Numbered from the stretch's first letter, positions 8,418 through 19,458 are shown. The stretch is 64,000 bases of DNA from an uncultured Bacteroides sp. (GCA_900542985.1 UQPQ01000003.1:1-64000), one strand, 5' to 3'. Numbers and translations are program-made. The notes: generated from the sequence alone by a model not told the origin.

Positions 8418-8527
8418 TTTTTAAATTGACAATTGATAATAGACAGTTGGCAATTTCCATGCAGACAAGAGGTATGGCTTGATTGTGGATTGTTTAATTA
8501 TCAATTGTCAATTGTCAATTTAAAAAG
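8418..8527. repeat. long imperfect inverted repeat between dksA-like gene and lspA
   Basis: The left arm (about 8418-8440) reads TTTTTAAATTGACAATTGAT and the right arm (8496-8527) is its inverse with one extra GACAATT unit. About 55 bp lie between the arms, including a smaller CCAT/ATGG hairpin. The arms consist of reiterated (A)ATTGACA/TGTCAAT words. This could be a mobile palindromic repeat or a strong RNA hairpin upstream of lspA. Confidence 0.65.
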
Positions 8528-8532
8528 AATGT

Positions 8533-9177
8533 ATGAGGAAATTTTTGACACAAGGACGTCTGGCAACCCTAATCGTAATAGCGGTATTGGTCATTGACCA
8601 GATTATCAAAATTGCAGTAAAAACCAATATGTATCTGTACGAAGACATACACATTGCAGATTGGTTTCAAATAAAATTTGTAGAAAACAGCGGAATGGCT
8701 TTTGGACTTGAAGTCATATCTAAACTATTTCTTACTTTATTCCGCATTGTTGCCGTAATAGCTATTACCTGGTATCTTCATAAAATAATCAAAGTTCATC
8801 GTTATGTAAAAACAGGATTTATTGTCTGTCTGTCACTGATTCTTGCCGGTGCATTGGGCAATATCATCGACTGTGTATTTTATGGAGAAATATTCAGTGC
8901 CAGTACACCTTCCGAAATTGCTACCTGGGTACCTTTAGGAGAGGGATATGCAGACTGGTTACATGGGAAAGTGGTAGATATGTTCTATTTCCCAATTATT
9001 GATACATTCTGGCCCGATTGGATGCCGTTGGTAGGAGGAGACCGCTTTATCTTCTTCAGTCCTATCTTCAATTTTGCTGATGCTGCTATCAGCTGTGGTA
9101 TGATTGCAATGCTGATCTTTTACAGCAACTACTTGAGCAAAGGTATAAACGCTAACGAAGACAAAGAGAATGAATAA
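8533..9177 (+). CDS. lspA: lipoprotein signal peptidase LspA
   Basis: This inner-membrane aspartyl protease cleaves prolipoprotein signal peptides after lipidation. It has 214 residues against the usual 160-170. The extra length lies in the periplasmic segment between transmembrane helices 3 and 4 (about residues 120-170). Conserved blocks are VENSGMAFG, the first catalytic Asp in GNIIDC, and the second in FNFADAAI. It overlaps the downstream DUF4296 lipoprotein gene by 8 bp, so the peptidase is co-expressed with a probable substrate. Confidence 0.95.
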   Translation: MRKFLTQGRLATLIVIAVLVIDQIIKIAVKTNMYLYEDIHIADWFQIKFVENSGMAFGLEVISKLFLTLFRIVAVIAITWYLHKIIKVHRYVKTGFIVCLSLILAGALGNIIDCVFYGEIFSASTPSEIATWVPLGEGYADWLHGKVVDMFYFPIIDTFWPDWMPLVGGDRFIFFSPIFNFADAAISCGMIAMLIFYSNYLSKGINANEDKENE

Positions 9178-10075
9178 ACGTATCAGTCAGATTGCTATGC
9201 TGGCCCTGTTGACAGGAATGATCAGCTGCGGGAAAAAAGTTCCTAAAGACATCATTCAGCCGGATGCAATGGAAAATCTGTTATATGATTACCATTTGGC
9301 ATCTACGGTTGCTAATGATTTGCCTTATTCCGATCACTATAAAAAGGGGGCATATTTGAAATATGTCTTTGAGAAACATCATGTCACAGAGGCAGAATTC
9401 GACTCTTCCATGGTATGGTATACTCGAAATAGCAAAGAATTAGCAACTATTTACCAGAATTTGCAACAGCGCTTTGAAGCTTCAGAGCTACAACTGAAAG
9501 CACAGGGTAATCGGCAAGGAACACAGACTGCTGTTTTCCTGTCGGGAGATACTGTAGACATCTGGCAGGATCGTTCTTTATATTGGCTGTCCGCTTCACC
9601 GCTTACTAACAAGGTGACATTCGACTTGAAGGCTGATACAACTTTCAAACCGAAAGATGCAATTGCATTGATGGCCGATTTCCACTTCATGCCTCAGATA
9701 GCCGATGCCAAGGCAGTCATGGCTCTCAACTTTTACTTCGATAACGATAGCGTGCAGGGATTGACCCAAACAGTATCGGGTTCGGGAACACAACGCTTGT
9801 ATTTGCAACCGGATTCAGCTTATAACATAAAAAACATTAGTGGTTTTATTTATTACACTGCCGGACAAAATTCGAAAGGAAGTGTATTGTTGAATCAAAT
9901 TCGACTGATGCGCTATCATGATACAGGCAAAGAAAGCACTGACAAAAAGCCAAAGGAAGTTGAAAAGATTGCTACGAAATCAATTGAAATGCAAGAAAGC
10001 AATAAAGAAGTAAAGCAAAAAGCATCTGAAAAAATGAAACCAATGAAACTCCAGAAAATGGAGAGTGTAGAATAA
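9170..10075 (+). CDS. DUF4296 domain lipoprotein
   Basis: The 301-residue protein starts with a signal peptide and lipobox MISC (Cys20). The N-terminal third has the DUF4296 pattern (IIQPDAMENLLYDYHLA), a helical domain of unknown function common in Bacteroidetes lipoproteins. The C-terminal half has no family I recognise and ends in a Lys/Glu-rich tail. It overlaps lspA by 8 bp and is followed 2 bp later by the next gene. Confidence 0.85.
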   Translation: MNKRISQIAMLALLTGMISCGKKVPKDIIQPDAMENLLYDYHLASTVANDLPYSDHYKKGAYLKYVFEKHHVTEAEFDSSMVWYTRNSKELATIYQNLQQRFEASELQLKAQGNRQGTQTAVFLSGDTVDIWQDRSLYWLSASPLTNKVTFDLKADTTFKPKDAIALMADFHFMPQIADAKAVMALNFYFDNDSVQGLTQTVSGSGTQRLYLQPDSAYNIKNISGFIYYTAGQNSKGSVLLNQIRLMRYHDTGKESTDKKPKEVEKIATKSIEMQESNKEVKQKASEKMKPMKLQKMESVE

Positions 10076-10077
10076 GA

Positions 10078-10422
10078 ATGAGAAAGATAGCTACACACCG
10101 GGTATATGATACGGAAAGCGGAAAAATTTCTTCACAGCAGGTCGTGGAGTTGGACGAACAAGGATATGTATTAAAAATGTATTCCTTTTCTGAGGAAATA
10201 CGTTATACCGAATGGCTGGGAGATCTTATAATACTATCTCCTTTGGAATTGCCCAAAATTCTTCCGGATGAGAGCTTTTCTCATTTTAAAGAACGTATTG
10301 CATCCCTCGTCCAATCGGAAGGAAAGGAGAGTCCTAAAAAGGCTTATTGGATGACTCCTTTCAATGTTTCTGAAATGGAATTTACTTCAGATACGCATGT
10401 GATAGTATGCAAGTCTATATAA
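10078..10422 (+). CDS. conserved hypothetical protein, 114 aa
   Basis: I do not recognise a domain. The protein is soluble, with no signal peptide or membrane segment. The N-terminus (VYDTESGKISSQQVVELDEQ) suggests a small beta-rich fold. The start lies 2 bp after the DUF4296 stop, and a strong terminator follows the stop directly. It is therefore the last gene of the ileS/lspA run, and I take it as real on that basis. Confidence 0.7.
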   Translation: MRKIATHRVYDTESGKISSQQVVELDEQGYVLKMYSFSEEIRYTEWLGDLIILSPLELPKILPDESFSHFKERIASLVQSEGKESPKKAYWMTPFNVSEMEFTSDTHVIVCKSI

Positions 10423-10486
10423 AAAAGAATCCCAATATTGAATTTATGCACATGAAGTGCACAGATTGATATCGGGATTCTTTTTT
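10421..10486. terminator. bidirectional Rho-independent terminator
   Basis: AAAAAAGAATCCC at 10421 pairs with GGGATTCTTTTTT ending at 10486, and a smaller TGCAC/GTGCA hairpin is nested inside. Poly-A and poly-T flanks make it work in both directions for the two converging genes. Confidence 0.85.
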
Positions 10487-10489
10487 CAT

Positions 10490-12139
10490 TTAATCCTTTA
10501 TCTGATAGGAAAAAGCCTTAAAAAGAGGTTTGGTTTGCTGAGTTTCTGTATCGAATCCAAACCAATATGAAACAGGGGTATCTTCTGTAGCAGGCAATAG
10601 GCACAAACGCATTCCTTCCCGATATTCTCCGTACACAGTTTTCCAGTCGGAAACAGGATACACATGTTTGGTACGAACTCGTGATGCCGGCTGTTTTTTC
10701 AATGACATACCACCTTCTATCCAGGCAAGACTGACAGCAGTTTCGTATTGAGGATACTCAGCTTTACAGAATTCATATAGAATCACTCCACGTCTCTCCA
10801 GTCCAAGAGGTTGGTCTATAACACCAATAGCAGTTAGATATGCTAGAAAACGGTGAAGGAAATCAGATTGCTCCACAATTAACTTACGTGTAACCGGTTG
10901 CCAGACTTTCGCATTATAAAATCTGTCCAGCAATCTGGAAAGCAAACGTGCAGTCTGAAGTTCATCCGCACTGATTTCATTAGTTTGTAATACCTCATAC
11001 GGTGGAAGAGGAGAGTAACAAATACCCAATTCTGCTGCTCTTGCCCGCATTTCTGTTCCCGGCAACAGTTTCAATGATTCAAGTTGTATTTCTCCAGCTC
11101 CATATTCGGCAAGTGTACGTACATCTTCAAATATTTCGTCCAGGCGATAAAGCGGAAGGCCGGCTATCAAATCGGCATGCGTTTCCATCTGAGGCAACGA
11201 ACATAAAAATTTTAATCCTTCTAAAGCATCTTCCAATTTACCGGCACGGCGGCTTGTTGTCAACACCTCCTGACGTAAACTTTGTATACCTGCTTCCAGA
11301 TGAAGTAATCCATCAGGCATTTGTTTCAATTCTTCCTTCAAAGCATCGGTAAGAAGTGCCGGGTGAATTTCCAGATGAAAGTGAATATCAGGATATTGAC
11401 GAAACAAATTCAGCAGCGCTTTGGCATGACGAATATTATAATTGAAAGTACGATCCAATACTCGGATATTCTTTATTCCGTGCCGATGAATTTCTTCAAT
11501 ACGGCGTCCAATTGCTTCTACAGACAGGTTTCTGACCGGTTTTTCCCCTCCACTGACACAGAATGCACACGTATTAAAACATCCTCGTGTAGTTTCCAGC
11601 TGCACAAAGGGTTTCTCCCAATTGAAAAAACGGCTTTGTTCCGGATTAACCAATGTATCAAATGCCAAAACCTTCGCCAAACCATTGTCTCTATATACAT
11701 GCAAAGAATCGAGGTAACATATACCGGAAATAGAAGCCCATTCTTCCGGCCTGTTCCAACACATCAGCCATTGCGGTACTACTTCCTCACCTTCACCCCG
11801 GAATACACAATCTACAAAAGAATTCCGGCGGAGAAAATCTTCATTATCCCCCAAAAACTCCGGGCCTCCCAATGCAATGCAACATTCCGGTATCAGCGCT
11901 TTGACCCTTGAAAGAATGTGTAAAAGCATTTCGTGATTGAACAGCCAACAAGTAGCAGCTACAATATCGGGATGCCGGCGATAAATTTCTCCTGCTATCA
12001 TACCAGGATTTTCATTAATAGTAGCCGAAACAATATCCCATTCCCATGCAGTGTTATTCGCAACCTGTGCATGGATTGCAGGAAGCGCAAGAGAGGAGTG
12101 TGCGTAAGAGCTGTTCAAGTCAAGCCAGAGTATTTTCAT
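10490..12139 (-). CDS. B12-binding domain radical SAM protein (DUF4080 type)
   Basis: The 549-residue protein has an N-terminal cobalamin-binding Rossmann domain (about residues 1-130), then a radical SAM core with the cluster motif CFNTCAFC near residue 187, then a DUF4080-like C-terminal region. Such BchE-like enzymes combine a [4Fe-4S]/SAM centre with cobalamin, often for methylation or rearrangement. The substrate of this subfamily is unknown and no neighbour suggests one. It converges on the terminator at 10421-10486 and lies downstream of prs, from which a terminator separates it. Confidence 0.85.
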   Translation of the reverse strand: MKILWLDLNSSYAHSSLALPAIHAQVANNTAWEWDIVSATINENPGMIAGEIYRRHPDIVAATCWLFNHEMLLHILSRVKALIPECCIALGGPEFLGDNEDFLRRNSFVDCVFRGEGEEVVPQWLMCWNRPEEWASISGICYLDSLHVYRDNGLAKVLAFDTLVNPEQSRFFNWEKPFVQLETTRGCFNTCAFCVSGGEKPVRNLSVEAIGRRIEEIHRHGIKNIRVLDRTFNYNIRHAKALLNLFRQYPDIHFHLEIHPALLTDALKEELKQMPDGLLHLEAGIQSLRQEVLTTSRRAGKLEDALEGLKFLCSLPQMETHADLIAGLPLYRLDEIFEDVRTLAEYGAGEIQLESLKLLPGTEMRARAAELGICYSPLPPYEVLQTNEISADELQTARLLSRLLDRFYNAKVWQPVTRKLIVEQSDFLHRFLAYLTAIGVIDQPLGLERRGVILYEFCKAEYPQYETAVSLAWIEGGMSLKKQPASRVRTKHVYPVSDWKTVYGEYREGMRLCLLPATEDTPVSYWFGFDTETQQTKPLFKAFSYQIKD

Positions 12140-12151
12140 ATTCGTATAAAA

Positions 12152-12193
12152 AGAAAAAAGGATTTGTCGAAGCCATAAGACTCCGACAAATCC
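12152..12193 (-). terminator. terminator of prs
   Basis: GGATTTGTCG at 12160-12169 pairs with CGACAAATCC at 12184-12193. On the minus strand the stem is followed by TTTTTTCTT. It lies 20 bp after the prs stop. Confidence 0.8.
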
Positions 12194-12212
12194 CTATATT
12201 AGTGATAAGCTA

Positions 12213-13151
12213 TTACAGTAAGTACTGTGAGCTGATAGATTCGTTAGTCATCACGCGGCGGATAGTTTCAGCAAACATATCTGCGATAGAAAGCTGTTTA
12301 ACTTTTGCGCAACGGTTTGAATAAGGAATACTGTCTGTAAATACCATTTCTTCCAACTGTGAGTTCTGCACACGTTCTGAAGCAGGACCTGACATCACAC
12401 AGTGAGTAGCAATTGCACGTACAGATGTTGCACCAGCTTCTTTCATGATGTCGGCAGCTTTTGTAATAGTACCTGCAGTATCTACCATATCGTCGATCAA
12501 GATTACATTCTTATCTTTTACATCTCCGATAATCTGCATAGAAGCTACAACGTTTGCTTTTTCACGAGTTTTGTGGCACAATACCAAAGGTACATCCAAA
12601 TACTTGGCATAAGTGCTGGCACGCTTAGAACCACCTACGTCTGGAGTTGCAATTACCAGGTTCTCCAAATTCAGTGACTGAATATATGGAGCAAAAATGG
12701 TAGATCCGTACAAGTGGTCTACAGGAATATCAAAGAATCCCTGAATCTGATCTGCATGCAAGTCCATAGTAATCAGACGGTCGATACCTGCTACGCTCAG
12801 CAAGTTAGCAACCAATTTAGCACCAATTGAGACACGTGGTTTGTCTTTACGGTCCTGACGAGCCCATCCGAAATAAGGAATTACAGCGATGATACTTTTT
12901 GCAGATGCACGCTTGGCAGCGTCAATCATCAGCAACAATTCCATCAGGTTGTCTGAATTAGGGAACGTAGACTGAACCAAGAATACATGTTGACCACGAA
13001 TTGATTCTTCGTACGATACGGCAAATTCGCCGTCTGCAAAATGAGTAATGTTCATGTTACCTAGCGGGCAGCCTAAACTATTACAAATTTTCTCTGCGAG
13101 GTATCTCGAGTTTGTACCCGAAAATACTTTAAAAGGTGATGTTTCGCTCAT
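12213..13151 (-). CDS. prs: ribose-phosphate pyrophosphokinase (PRPP synthetase)
   Basis: The enzyme makes PRPP from ribose-5-phosphate and ATP for nucleotide, His and Trp synthesis. The 312-residue length is standard. Landmarks are FSGTNSRYLAEKI at the N-terminus, the metal-binding DLHADQIQGFF near residue 130, and the PRPP-binding loop VILIDDMVDTAGT near residue 217. It has its own promoter (-7 at 13190, -33 at 13218) and its own terminator, so it is probably monocistronic. Confidence 0.97.
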   Translation of the reverse strand: MSETSPFKVFSGTNSRYLAEKICNSLGCPLGNMNITHFADGEFAVSYEESIRGQHVFLVQSTFPNSDNLMELLLMIDAAKRASAKSIIAVIPYFGWARQDRKDKPRVSIGAKLVANLLSVAGIDRLITMDLHADQIQGFFDIPVDHLYGSTIFAPYIQSLNLENLVIATPDVGGSKRASTYAKYLDVPLVLCHKTREKANVVASMQIIGDVKDKNVILIDDMVDTAGTITKAADIMKEAGATSVRAIATHCVMSGPASERVQNSQLEEMVFTDSIPYSNRCAKVKQLSIADMFAETIRRVMTNESISSQYLL

Positions 13152-13189
13152 TGTATATTATAATAGATATAATTTCCTTAATTTTTCTG

Positions 13190-13221
13190 CAAAGTTACGC
13201 CATTTCTTTAAGTCATACAAA
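13190..13221 (-). promoter_or_regulatory. -33/-7 promoter of prs
   Basis: On the minus strand TTTG (13221-13218) and TAACTTTG (13197-13190) are separated by 20 bp, a good Bacteroidetes promoter, 39 bp upstream of the prs ATG. Confidence 0.7.
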
Positions 13222-13230
13222 TGTTAATTA

Positions 13231-13286
13231 GAAAACTTTAAACGATTCCTTCATGTATAATTAATCAGCCAATCGTTTTAGTTTTC
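13231..13286 (-). terminator. hairpin overlapping the 3' end of the TenI-like gene
   Basis: GAAAACTTTAAACGATT at 13231-13247 pairs imperfectly (one extra base) with AATCGTTTTAGTTTTC at 13271-13286. The second arm lies inside the last codons of the TenI-like gene. It separates the thiamin operon from the prs promoter. Confidence 0.55.
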
Positions 13287-13869
13287 TAAAATGCGTAATC
13301 AACTCCTGATAATTAAAGTCGACATTGGGATTAAACTTATTCCAGATATCACCAAGTACAGCAACTCCTCCAAATCCAAAATCTTTTATTTGCAGGATAT
13401 TGTCTTCATTTATACCTCCCAAAGCTATTACCCGTTGATCAATAATATCGGCCTTGACCGCCTTTCTGATCTCTTCTGGTGTATAATTCGATTTATAACC
13501 TTCTTTGGAAATACTATCGAATATAGGACTGAGAAATACGTAATTAAAATCTTTCTTCCGTTCCTCTACCTCCTGAATAGAATGACAGGAAGTACTGATA
13601 TGCCCTGTATAATTAAGAGGAGGGGTAGGATTACGATGATTTAAATGAATTCCTTTCAACCCATATTCATCCTTTAGGTAGAAATGACCGTGCACAACGA
13701 TTCTTTTTCTGTATTTTTCAGGAATCAGTGTCAACAATCGTTCTGCATAAACCGGGGCTGTATCAGGTTTACGCAAATGAAGAATATCCAGTCCTTCTTC
13801 AAAGAGAGAGGTAATAATTTTGTCTTCTTCTACGAAGTATGTAGGCGTTGTTATTAATATTAATTTCAT
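13261..13869 (-). CDS. thiamin phosphate synthase-like / TenI-like protein
   Basis: The 202-residue TIM-barrel protein belongs to the ThiE/TenI family, with LHLRKPD near the N-terminus, VHGHF, and a C-terminal phosphate-binding ALGGI. It differs clearly from the full ThiE at 18458. The usual ThiE metal-binding IDD segment is replaced by VVHGHFYLKD, which points to a TenI-like role such as thiazole tautomerisation, or to a divergent second ThiE; this is inference. It is the last gene of the thiamin cluster and also has a good -7 element just upstream (13890-13897), so it may be expressed separately. Confidence 0.8.
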   Translation of the reverse strand: MKLILITTPTYFVEEDKIITSLFEEGLDILHLRKPDTAPVYAERLLTLIPEKYRKRIVVHGHFYLKDEYGLKGIHLNHRNPTPPLNYTGHISTSCHSIQEVEERKKDFNYVFLSPIFDSISKEGYKSNYTPEEIRKAVKADIIDQRVIALGGINEDNILQIKDFGFGGVAVLGDIWNKFNPNVDFNYQELITHFRKLKRLAD

Positions 13870-13889
13870 TGGAAATCTAAATTGTGGCG

Positions 13890-13897
13890 CAAAGGTA
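13890..13897 (-). promoter_or_regulatory. -7 element upstream of TenI-like gene
   Basis: TACCTTTG on the minus strand lies 21 bp before the start codon, in the 44-bp gap after thiF. Confidence 0.5.
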
Positions 13898-13913
13898 GCA
13901 ATAATCCCAATCT

Positions 13914-14612
13914 TTACAACAAAATTAGATAGCTTTCAAGTGTCTTCAGGTCGATTTGCCATAGCTTTCCGCTCAGAACTTCACCATAACCGCAAATAAT
14001 CTTTACGACTTCATTGGCTTCGGCGCATCCTACCAGTCCGGGAGTAACTCCTAAGACTCCTTTGGGAGGGGCAGGCATGGAAAGCATCTCTTGTTCATCG
14101 GGGAAAAGGTCGCGATAGGTCTTTCCTCCCTGATAATTGAATACAGATACTTGCCCGTCGAAAGCACGGATGGCACCATATACATAGATTTTTCCCAACT
14201 GTACACACGTATCATTAATCAGATAACGGGTTGCAAAATTATCGCATCCGTCTACAATGATGTCGTAATCGGAGAAAATTTGAAGTGCATTGTGTGAAGT
14301 AAGACGTTCCGCATAGGCTTTTACCTGAATATTGCTGTTCAGTGCTTTCAAGCGTGTACATGCTTGTAGTGCCTTGGACATACCGACTTCATGCTCCGTA
14401 TAGAGCACCTGACGCTGAAGATTACTTACGCTTACTACATCGTCGTCTATCACGCCCAGTGTGCCTACTCCTGCTCCAGCCAGGTAAAGCGCGACAGGGC
14501 TTCCCAGTCCTCCGACACCTACAATTAAGACACGGGCCTGTCTTAATTTTTCTTGTCCTTCTTCTCCTATCTCAGGGAGAATCATCTGACGATTATATCG
14601 TTCCATAATCAA
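13914..14612 (-). CDS. thiF: ThiF/MoeB/HesA-type adenylyltransferase
   Basis: The protein adenylates the C-terminal Gly-Gly of ThiS as part of thiazole sulfur transfer; the assignment rests on family and operon. It has 232 residues. The nucleotide-binding loop GVGGLGSPVALYLAGAGVG is near residue 32 and the DGCDNFATRYLIND block near residue 123. E. coli ThiF has two CxxC zinc pairs, but no CxxC occurs anywhere here; the region is replaced by YRDLFPDEQEMLSMPAPP. The start may be the ATG two codons downstream (14606). It lies 122 bp after thiH, with a hairpin in the gap. Confidence 0.9.
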   Translation of the reverse strand: MIMERYNRQMILPEIGEEGQEKLRQARVLIVGVGGLGSPVALYLAGAGVGTLGVIDDDVVSVSNLQRQVLYTEHEVGMSKALQACTRLKALNSNIQVKAYAERLTSHNALQIFSDYDIIVDGCDNFATRYLINDTCVQLGKIYVYGAIRAFDGQVSVFNYQGGKTYRDLFPDEQEMLSMPAPPKGVLGVTPGLVGCAEANEVVKIICGYGEVLSGKLWQIDLKTLESYLILL

Positions 14613-14671
14613 TCTTTATACTGGTATTAGTATTACATAAACAGTCTTTCTGACTGCATAGAGAACAGATT

Positions 14672-14711
14672 AGAAGCGGAGATTCTGTATTGGCAGACAA
14701 TCCCCGCTTCT
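14672..14711 (-). other. hairpin in the thiH-thiF gap
   Basis: AGAAGCGGAGATT at 14672-14684 pairs with AATCCCCGCTTCT at 14699-14711 (12 of 13). There is no U-tract, so it is more likely an mRNA processing or stability element than a full terminator. Confidence 0.45.
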
Positions 14712-14734
14712 GATAAACTGTAAATTTCAAACAG

Positions 14735-15853
14735 TTAGAAACGGTCGAAGGAAGCATCCCAATCCTTCCATACCGGTTCACGTCCTAACTTACGCAAGGC
14801 ACTTTCTACTTCTACAGCAGTACGGTCGTCACTAATGTGGAATTGTTCCAATGCCTGCGGATAAGTATAATAACCTCCGGGTTCGGTCTTGCTCTCTGCA
14901 CTCATTGTAGTTACCCCCAATGTCGCCATATTGTCACGGATGTTCGCCGGTTCGCGGGTAGAGTAGGAGATATCCACATCGTGGTCGAAGATACGCATTG
15001 CAAAAGTCACCTGTGCCAGTTCGCGGTCGCTCATGATGACATTGGGCTGGAAGCCTTCGTTTTCTGCCGGACGCATACGAGGGAAGTTTACACTGTATTT
15101 GGTCTTCCAGTAATGCTTCTGCAGGTAACGCAAGTGACGAGCCATCATTGTAACATCAGTACGCCAGTCTTCCAGACCAATCAATACTCCCATACCTATA
15201 GAGTGTACACCAGCCTGTCCCATACGGTCGAATCCATCTACACGCCATTCAAATTTTGATTTCATACCACGCGGATGATAAATACGATAGCGGTCGCGAT
15301 TGTATGTTTCCTGGAAACAAATGACTCCATTCAGCCCATGATTAACCAATTCGGCATATTCTTCTGCCTTAAGCGGCATCACCTCTATCTTGAGGTTTGA
15401 GAAATAAGGCTTCGCCAGATCAAGCGCACGAGCCAGATAAGGAACACCTGCTTTTGCAGGATTCTCTCCAGTCACCAGCAACAGATTCTCAAAAGGGCCC
15501 AGTTTCTTGATGGCACGATATTCATTCTCTATCTCTTCGGGTGTAAGAATGGTACGAGCCATCGGGTTACTGATGTGAAAACCACAATATACACACGAAT
15601 TGGTGCATGAGTTTGTCAAATACAAAGGGATAAAGAGCGACATGGTCTTACCAAAACGCTCTTCGGTATATTTGCGGCTGAGTTGTGCCATAATCTCCAG
15701 ATACGGTTCTGCCGCAGGTGATATCAGCGCCATGAAGTCGTCAATATCACAGCGCTCTTTTGTTAAAGCACGACGTACGTCGGCTTCCGTTTTCGAATAG
15801 ATGGCATGGGTAGTGTCATCCCAACTTATTTTTTCTAATTCTTCTGAAAACAT
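14735..15853 (-). CDS. thiH: 2-iminoacetate synthase ThiH (radical SAM tyrosine lyase)
   Basis: ThiH cleaves tyrosine to dehydroglycine and p-cresol, providing the glycine-derived part of the thiazole; it is the oxygen-independent alternative to ThiO and fits an anaerobe. The 372-residue length is normal. The radical SAM cluster motif CTNSCVYC lies near residue 83, followed by GFHISNPMART. The CFQETY and YHPRGMKSKFEWR blocks are shared with HydG at 37390, but the C-terminal cluster domain of HydG is absent. It is 38 bp downstream of thiC. Confidence 0.95.
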   Translation of the reverse strand: MFSEELEKISWDDTTHAIYSKTEADVRRALTKERCDIDDFMALISPAAEPYLEIMAQLSRKYTEERFGKTMSLFIPLYLTNSCTNSCVYCGFHISNPMARTILTPEEIENEYRAIKKLGPFENLLLVTGENPAKAGVPYLARALDLAKPYFSNLKIEVMPLKAEEYAELVNHGLNGVICFQETYNRDRYRIYHPRGMKSKFEWRVDGFDRMGQAGVHSIGMGVLIGLEDWRTDVTMMARHLRYLQKHYWKTKYSVNFPRMRPAENEGFQPNVIMSDRELAQVTFAMRIFDHDVDISYSTREPANIRDNMATLGVTTMSAESKTEPGGYYTYPQALEQFHISDDRTAVEVESALRKLGREPVWKDWDASFDRF

Positions 15854-15891
15854 AATGTAATTTTAGTTTACAGTCAATGTCGTGTAGTTTA

Positions 15892-18385
<2,494 letters not shown>

Positions 18386-18457
18386 TTTATCTTGATTTAA
18401 ATTTTTCTGTAATGATTTTACTGTACATACACATAAAGAGAAAACGCTGTCCCTTCA

Positions 18458-19078
18458 TCATTCAGGGAGAAGTCCCAAAATACGGCGTGTTTCCTCTACC
18501 GGATTGTCGGCACGCAAAATGGTACCGCTTAATGCAATACCCGAGACTCCTGTCTGCATGATTTCCGGTATATCTTCGTAGGTGATTCCACCAATGGCCA
18601 CAACAGGCAATTGGATATCAGCCTCTTTCATCCGATTCAAAATGTTGCGGTATCCTTCCAGGCCCAATACCGGACTCAGATTCTTTTTCGTCGTAGTAAA
18701 ACGGAAAGGACCACATCCTATGTAATTGGCACCTGCCGCATAATGCATCTGCACATCTTCGAAGGTATTCGCTGTTCCACCGATGATAAAGTCATTTCCC
18801 AATATCTTGCGGGCTTCGGCTATCGGCATATCGTTCTTACCCAGATGCACGCCATCTGCTTCAAGTTTTTTTACCAGTTCTACATGGTCGTCTATAATAA
18901 AAGTAGCCCCGTATTCACAACATAAAGCCTGCACACGTCTGGCTTCATACTCGAGTTCTTCGGGCGAAGCATCTTTCATGCGCAACTGAATCCAACGGCA
19001 TCCACCTTCGAGTGCCATCCGTGCCGAATCGAAATAAGAATACCGGTCTGTAAAATGAGTGATGAATTGTAGTTTCAT
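18458..19078 (-). CDS. thiE: thiamin phosphate synthase ThiE
   Basis: ThiE joins the pyrimidine diphosphate and thiazole phosphate to give thiamin phosphate. The 206-residue protein keeps the IQLRMKD motif, the IIDDH metal-binding segment, VHLGKNDMP, and the GCGPFRFTTTKK phosphate loop. It begins 6 bp after thiS. A second, divergent ThiE/TenI-like protein lies at the operon end (13261). Confidence 0.95.
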   Translation of the reverse strand: MKLQFITHFTDRYSYFDSARMALEGGCRWIQLRMKDASPEELEYEARRVQALCCEYGATFIIDDHVELVKKLEADGVHLGKNDMPIAEARKILGNDFIIGGTANTFEDVQMHYAAGANYIGCGPFRFTTTKKNLSPVLGLEGYRNILNRMKEADIQLPVVAIGGITYEDIPEIMQTGVSGIALSGTILRADNPVEETRRILGLLPE

Positions 19079-19084
19079 ATCCTG

Positions 19085-19285
19085 TTACCCCCCGCATGCT
19101 GCTTTAATGATAACCAGACTGTCTCCCGGCTGGAGCACCTGTTCCTCCCACTGGGCACGAGGAATCATACGGTTGTGTAGCGCAATGGCTACTCCCTGTA
19201 AAGGTAATTCAAGTTGACGGGCAAGATCGGCAATGGTATTGCCTTGAATAAGATCTACCTCTTTGTTGTTTACTATAATCTTCAT
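19085..19285 (-). CDS. thiS: sulfur carrier protein ThiS
   Basis: The 66-residue ubiquitin-like protein ends in the Gly-Gly tail (KAACGG) that ThiF adenylates and that carries sulfur to ThiG. It is the first gene of the operon, about 80 bp downstream of the TPP riboswitch. Confidence 0.95.
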   Translation of the reverse strand: MKIIVNNKEVDLIQGNTIADLARQLELPLQGVAIALHNRMIPRAQWEEQVLQPGDSLVIIKAACGG

Positions 19286-19362
19286 GTCGATACATTTTAA
19301 AAATTAAAGTAATACAAAGAAGGAACTTCCGGAAAACGGATATAAAAAAGATATAATCGAAC

Positions 19363-19443
19363 AACAATCCCTCCGTTGGCATTAACCAAATCAGGTTCGT
19401 AGGGTATAATCTCAGCCCGTCATCTGGTTGGGCACCCCTTTGT
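19363..19443 (-). promoter_or_regulatory. TPP (THI element) riboswitch
   Basis: On the minus strand the conserved elements appear in order: GGGGTGCC, GCTGAGA, ATACCC, GAACCTGAT, TAATGCC and GGAGGGA. This is the thiamin pyrophosphate aptamer. It precedes thiS and should repress the whole thi operon when TPP is abundant. The expression platform between it and thiS (about 19286-19362) shows no obvious strong terminator, so control of translation or another mechanism is possible. Confidence 0.96.
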
Positions 19444-19458
19444 TTTACTTCTTAGTCG

